The translations under genes were made by a program, and so were the position numbers. From Bog-756 sp963812525 (GTDB lineage: Bacteria > Actinomycetota > Acidimicrobiia > Acidimicrobiales > RAAP-2), in contig CAWEVL010000012.1 of the NCBI GenBank assembly GCA_963812525.1, positions 124,001 through 188,000 on the forward strand: a stretch of DNA of 64,000 nt. Direction: 5' to 3'. Shown here one piece after another: positions 61,661-64,000 of this stretch; within the stretch, counting starts at the first letter, position 1, and the number at the start of each line of letters is the position of its first letter. Below the pieces are notes generated by a model that did no database searches, was not told the origin of the DNA, and saw only the letters and a program-made list of their open reading frames with translations.

Positions 61661-63361
61661 ATGACGGGCGATGGTCGGGAGCGTGGTCGTCCGGTAATTA
61701 CCCGCCGACAGCTGTTGACGGCCGGGATGGCCACCGGTGCCGGGTTGCTGGCCGCGGGATGCGGTGGCGGATCAGCGGCCGAGGAGCCGGCGGTGATCAG
61801 GTCGGGGCCCGGCCTGGCGGCGGCCGGAATCGGTATCCCGAGGTCCGGTCTGCCGGTTGCCACCCCCGATGGGAGGGCTGCCCGACACGTGCTCTGCTAC
61901 GGCGACTCCACGGTGGAGGGCGTCATCGGCGGATTCGACTCCTGGATCCAGCTGCTGCGGCTGCACTTTGGCTACCCGGGCCTCGGCTGGCGCCCGATCT
62001 GGCGATCCGAGTGGAAATCGTCCGGCCCCTGGACGGGGATGGACTGGAAGGGCAATTTCCTGATTCAGAATCTCCTGACCAGGCCGTACACTGCGGGAGA
62101 TCGGACGCTGCAGGTGGGCGTGCCCGTCGGACCCCTGTCCGGACGCTTCCTCATCAAGATCGATGAGGAGCTGTTGCTCGTGACCGGTGGCAATGGGACC
62201 ACGGTGCTCTCGGTCGACGGTGGCCAGTTCGCCACGGTCGCCGCGGACCATCGAAGCGGGGCCACGGTGCTGAACCCCTGCAACATCGGCCCCTACCAGA
62301 GCGGCTTCGCCACCGTCGGAGGTTCCGACGCCCACTTCACTTGGTCCCGACCCGACCGTGGATGGGAGCGGCCCGATCTGGCGGCGAGCTTCCGGGTGGC
62401 GGTCTCCTGCGGTGAGGGTGCGGGCGACACCATCTCGACGTCGACCGACGACGGGGAGACGTGGCATGCCGTCCCGGTCGTCTCGGAGGGACCACCGGCC
62501 ATCCAGCTGATCGACGTGGCGGGTGCCGACCGCTCGACGCCGACGATCAAAGTGAGAGCAGCCGACGGCGACGGAAATCCGAGCCCCATCGCCGGCCTGT
62601 TCGGCTTGATGGCGTACCCGACGACCGCCGGAGAGCTCGACGGGAGGCAGACGGTCATCAGCAACTGTGCCCATTCCGAAGACTTCCTCTTCAACCTGAA
62701 CGGGACAGCCGTGGAGGATCAGTTCACACGTCACCGGAATCCAGGGGACTCGGTACTCCTGGCCACCATCGGTCCGTACACCAACGACGTGCTGGCCGGA
62801 GAGCCCCAGGACTACTACACGAACCTGGTGGACCTGGCTGCCCACTACTCCCGGGGGCCGGTGCTGGTGATCGGGGCCTTCGAACAACAGGGAGTCGAGG
62901 TCTATCCCTGTACGGTCCGGCACGGATCGCCACACGTCGTGCTGTCCTCGGACGCCGGAAACCTGACGCAACCCAAGGACGGAGGCAACGGGACGGCGCC
63001 GGGCCGACCGGTCTGGGTGGCGGGATACCCCCATGGCGGCGGGGGCCTGGCCGCCCTCACCTACTGCGGGACCGTCCAGGACAGGAACTCCTGTGTGCTC
63101 ACCGGTCCGTGGACGGGCACGTCGGGGCCGGCCATGCTGACCTTCGGCGGCCGGGACATCGGGACCCAGAGCCTCTTCCGGGCCAAGGCCAAGGCGGCGG
63201 CCGCCGATGCCGGCTGCGCATACCTCGATCTCCGCGCCTGTTGGGGGAGCTTTCGGGCGGCCTACGCAAAGGGACTCATGCAGGGCGCACTGCACGAGTC
63301 GCAACAGGGCCATCGGGACATCGCCGCCCGCATCCAACGGCTCCTGGCGGTGGTGGCCTGA
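61661..63361 (+). CDS. Tat-exported SGNH-like lipoprotein
   Basis: 566 aa. Twin-Arg signal ITRRQLLTAG with RR at 15-16, and a lipobox ending AAGC (Cys 34), predict export folded and lipid anchoring. The SGNH block I is CYGDSTVEG (Ser 83). A long beta-rich insert (residues about 110-420) resembles carbohydrate-binding inserts. The last block is ALHESQQGHRDIAARIQ: the His is kept but the usual Asp two or three residues before it is not. It may be an esterase acting on acylated glycans. ATG 61661 begins the signal; the longer frame is rejected. Confidence 0.78.
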   Translation: MTGDGRERGRPVITRRQLLTAGMATGAGLLAAGCGGGSAAEEPAVIRSGPGLAAAGIGIPRSGLPVATPDGRAARHVLCYGDSTVEGVIGGFDSWIQLLRLHFGYPGLGWRPIWRSEWKSSGPWTGMDWKGNFLIQNLLTRPYTAGDRTLQVGVPVGPLSGRFLIKIDEELLLVTGGNGTTVLSVDGGQFATVAADHRSGATVLNPCNIGPYQSGFATVGGSDAHFTWSRPDRGWERPDLAASFRVAVSCGEGAGDTISTSTDDGETWHAVPVVSEGPPAIQLIDVAGADRSTPTIKVRAADGDGNPSPIAGLFGLMAYPTTAGELDGRQTVISNCAHSEDFLFNLNGTAVEDQFTRHRNPGDSVLLATIGPYTNDVLAGEPQDYYTNLVDLAAHYSRGPVLVIGAFEQQGVEVYPCTVRHGSPHVVLSSDAGNLTQPKDGGNGTAPGRPVWVAGYPHGGGGLAALTYCGTVQDRNSCVLTGPWTGTSGPAMLTFGGRDIGTQSLFRAKAKAAAADAGCAYLDLRACWGSFRAAYAKGLMQGALHESQQGHRDIAARIQRLLAVVA

Positions 63362-63390
63362 GCGCACCCCGACCCACATCGCCGCGGTCG

Positions 63391-63410
63391 CTTCCGGACT
63401 GAACCGGAGG
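63391..63410. terminator. Bidirectional hairpin between convergent genes
   Basis: CTTCCGG-ACTGAA-CCGGAGG gives a 7-bp stem with one T-G pair and a 6-nt loop, in the 62-nt gap between two converging genes. No U-tract. Confidence 0.4.
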
Positions 63411-63423
63411 GTCGACCCGGGGC

Positions 63424-64000
63424 TCAGTTGGCCACCCTCACCGAGATCGGCTTGCTGCTGCTCCGATGGCCGGCCGCGTCGAATGCGACACCGCGCAGGG
63501 TGTAGTGGCCGTCGGGTACCCCGGTTGTGTTCCAGAGGAAGCCCCACCCTTCGGTGAACTCGGTGGTGGCGATGAGCCGGTCGTGGAAGCTGCCACCGGT
63601 GAGGAGGAACTCCACCTTGGACACGCCGACGTGGAACGGTGCGGTGGCCAGCACCAGCTGTGGTCCGTGTGCCGTCATTCCGTTCCTGGGTAGCACGACC
63701 GTGATCGCGGGGAGGGGTTGGATGGTGGGACGCAGGCCGGTGATCCCGAGCCGGGGCAGCAGCCAGCGTGCGACCGACAACGAACCGTCGGCGGTGTAGT
63801 GGGCTCCGTCAGCCCGCATGAACACTCCGTTCGTGACCTGCGGGCACGGCGGCCCACCGGGGCAGACATAGGCGGCTAGATCGACCAATTTCACATGCGG
63901 CTGGTGAGCCGCCAAGCTGGTCAAGAGGGCATTCAAGCGGTCGAAGCTCTCGCCATCCGAGGCCGAAGGCGTGGCGGTTCCGACGCTGGCAAATGGTGGC
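63424..64000 (-). CDS. SGNH-hydrolase-type protein with Ig-like tail, 5' part outside window
   Basis: The frame is open to the window end, so only about the last 192 residues are seen. The SGNH C-terminal block LVDLAAYVCPGGPPC and MRADGAHYTADGSLSVARW (Asp-x-x-His dyad in DGAH) match SGNH domains often fused to acyltransferase-3 proteins. A C-terminal Ig-like module follows, with WGFLWNTTGVPDGHYTLRG, the same type as on the family A proteins. The missing N-terminus decides whether membrane helices precede it. Confidence 0.75.
   Translation of the reverse strand, partial: PPFASVGTATPSASDGESFDRLNALLTSLAAHQPHVKLVDLAAYVCPGGPPCPQVTNGVFMRADGAHYTADGSLSVARWLLPRLGITGLRPTIQPLPAITVVLPRNGMTAHGPQLVLATAPFHVGVSKVEFLLTGGSFHDRLIATTEFTEGWGFLWNTTGVPDGHYTLRGVAFDAAGHRSSSKPISVRVAN

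Overview
The window is high-GC DNA with tightly packed genes, many GTG starts and many 1 to 4 nt start/stop overlaps. It also carries an LPxTG-type surface protein and a large set of polytopic membrane proteins. This points to a high-GC actinobacterium. The gene mix (NDST-like sulfotransferases, a WbsX fusion, repeated YfhO-like and other large membrane proteins) would fit the Acidimicrobiia, but the class is an inference. No rRNA, tRNA, CRISPR array, transposase or integrase was recognised.

Region 1 (1-19658) is a cell-surface polysaccharide locus with its own sulfate-donor supply. It holds two GT4 and two GT2 glycosyltransferases, a polysaccharide deacetylase, and two SAM methyltransferases, one of them split by a frameshift. 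It also has a WbsX-methyltransferase fusion, a DegT-type sugar aminotransferase, a WecA/MraY-type initiating phosphosugar transferase and a GNAT acetyltransferase. Five sulfotransferase-fold proteins sit among them. The region ends with cysD-cysN-cysC, which makes PAPS from sulfate and ATP. No APS/PAPS reductase or sulfite reductase is present, so PAPS most likely feeds the sulfotransferases. One sulfotransferase has lost its visible PAPS-binding and catalytic residues. A short palindromic operator-like element lies between the divergent GNAT-led operon and cysDNC.

Region 2 (19659-39341) carries envelope proteins. There is an LPFTG-anchored protein, a small two-helix membrane protein, an OafA-type acyltransferase, and members of three families of large membrane proteins called A, B (YfhO-like) and C here. 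A distinct cassette at 31797-35411 has two glycine-rich lipoproteins flanking a secreted copper type II (PHM-like) monooxygenase with all six expected copper ligands. The second glycine-rich gene changes frame exactly at a G7 slippery tract.

Region 3 (39342-58643) looks less GC-rich. It is filled with GT-C-like membrane proteins: a DUF2142-like protein, two PMT/GT39-like or related proteins, a PTPS-related-type protein, three further YfhO-like paralogues (one frameshifted) and another family C member, then a second acyltransferase. Region 4 (58644-64000) has polyprenyl-phosphate-type GT2 enzymes, a methyltransferase whose conserved N-terminus runs upstream of any normal start codon, a Tat-exported SGNH lipoprotein, and the C-terminal part of a second SGNH protein cut by the window end.

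Taken together, the cytoplasmic enzymes build, methylate and sulfate a lipid-linked glycan. The many membrane proteins probably move sugars from polyprenyl carriers and decorate glycans or lipids outside the membrane. The secreted SGNH, glycine-rich, copper-oxygenase and LPFTG proteins form or modify the surface layer. Exact sugar identities cannot be read from the sequence.
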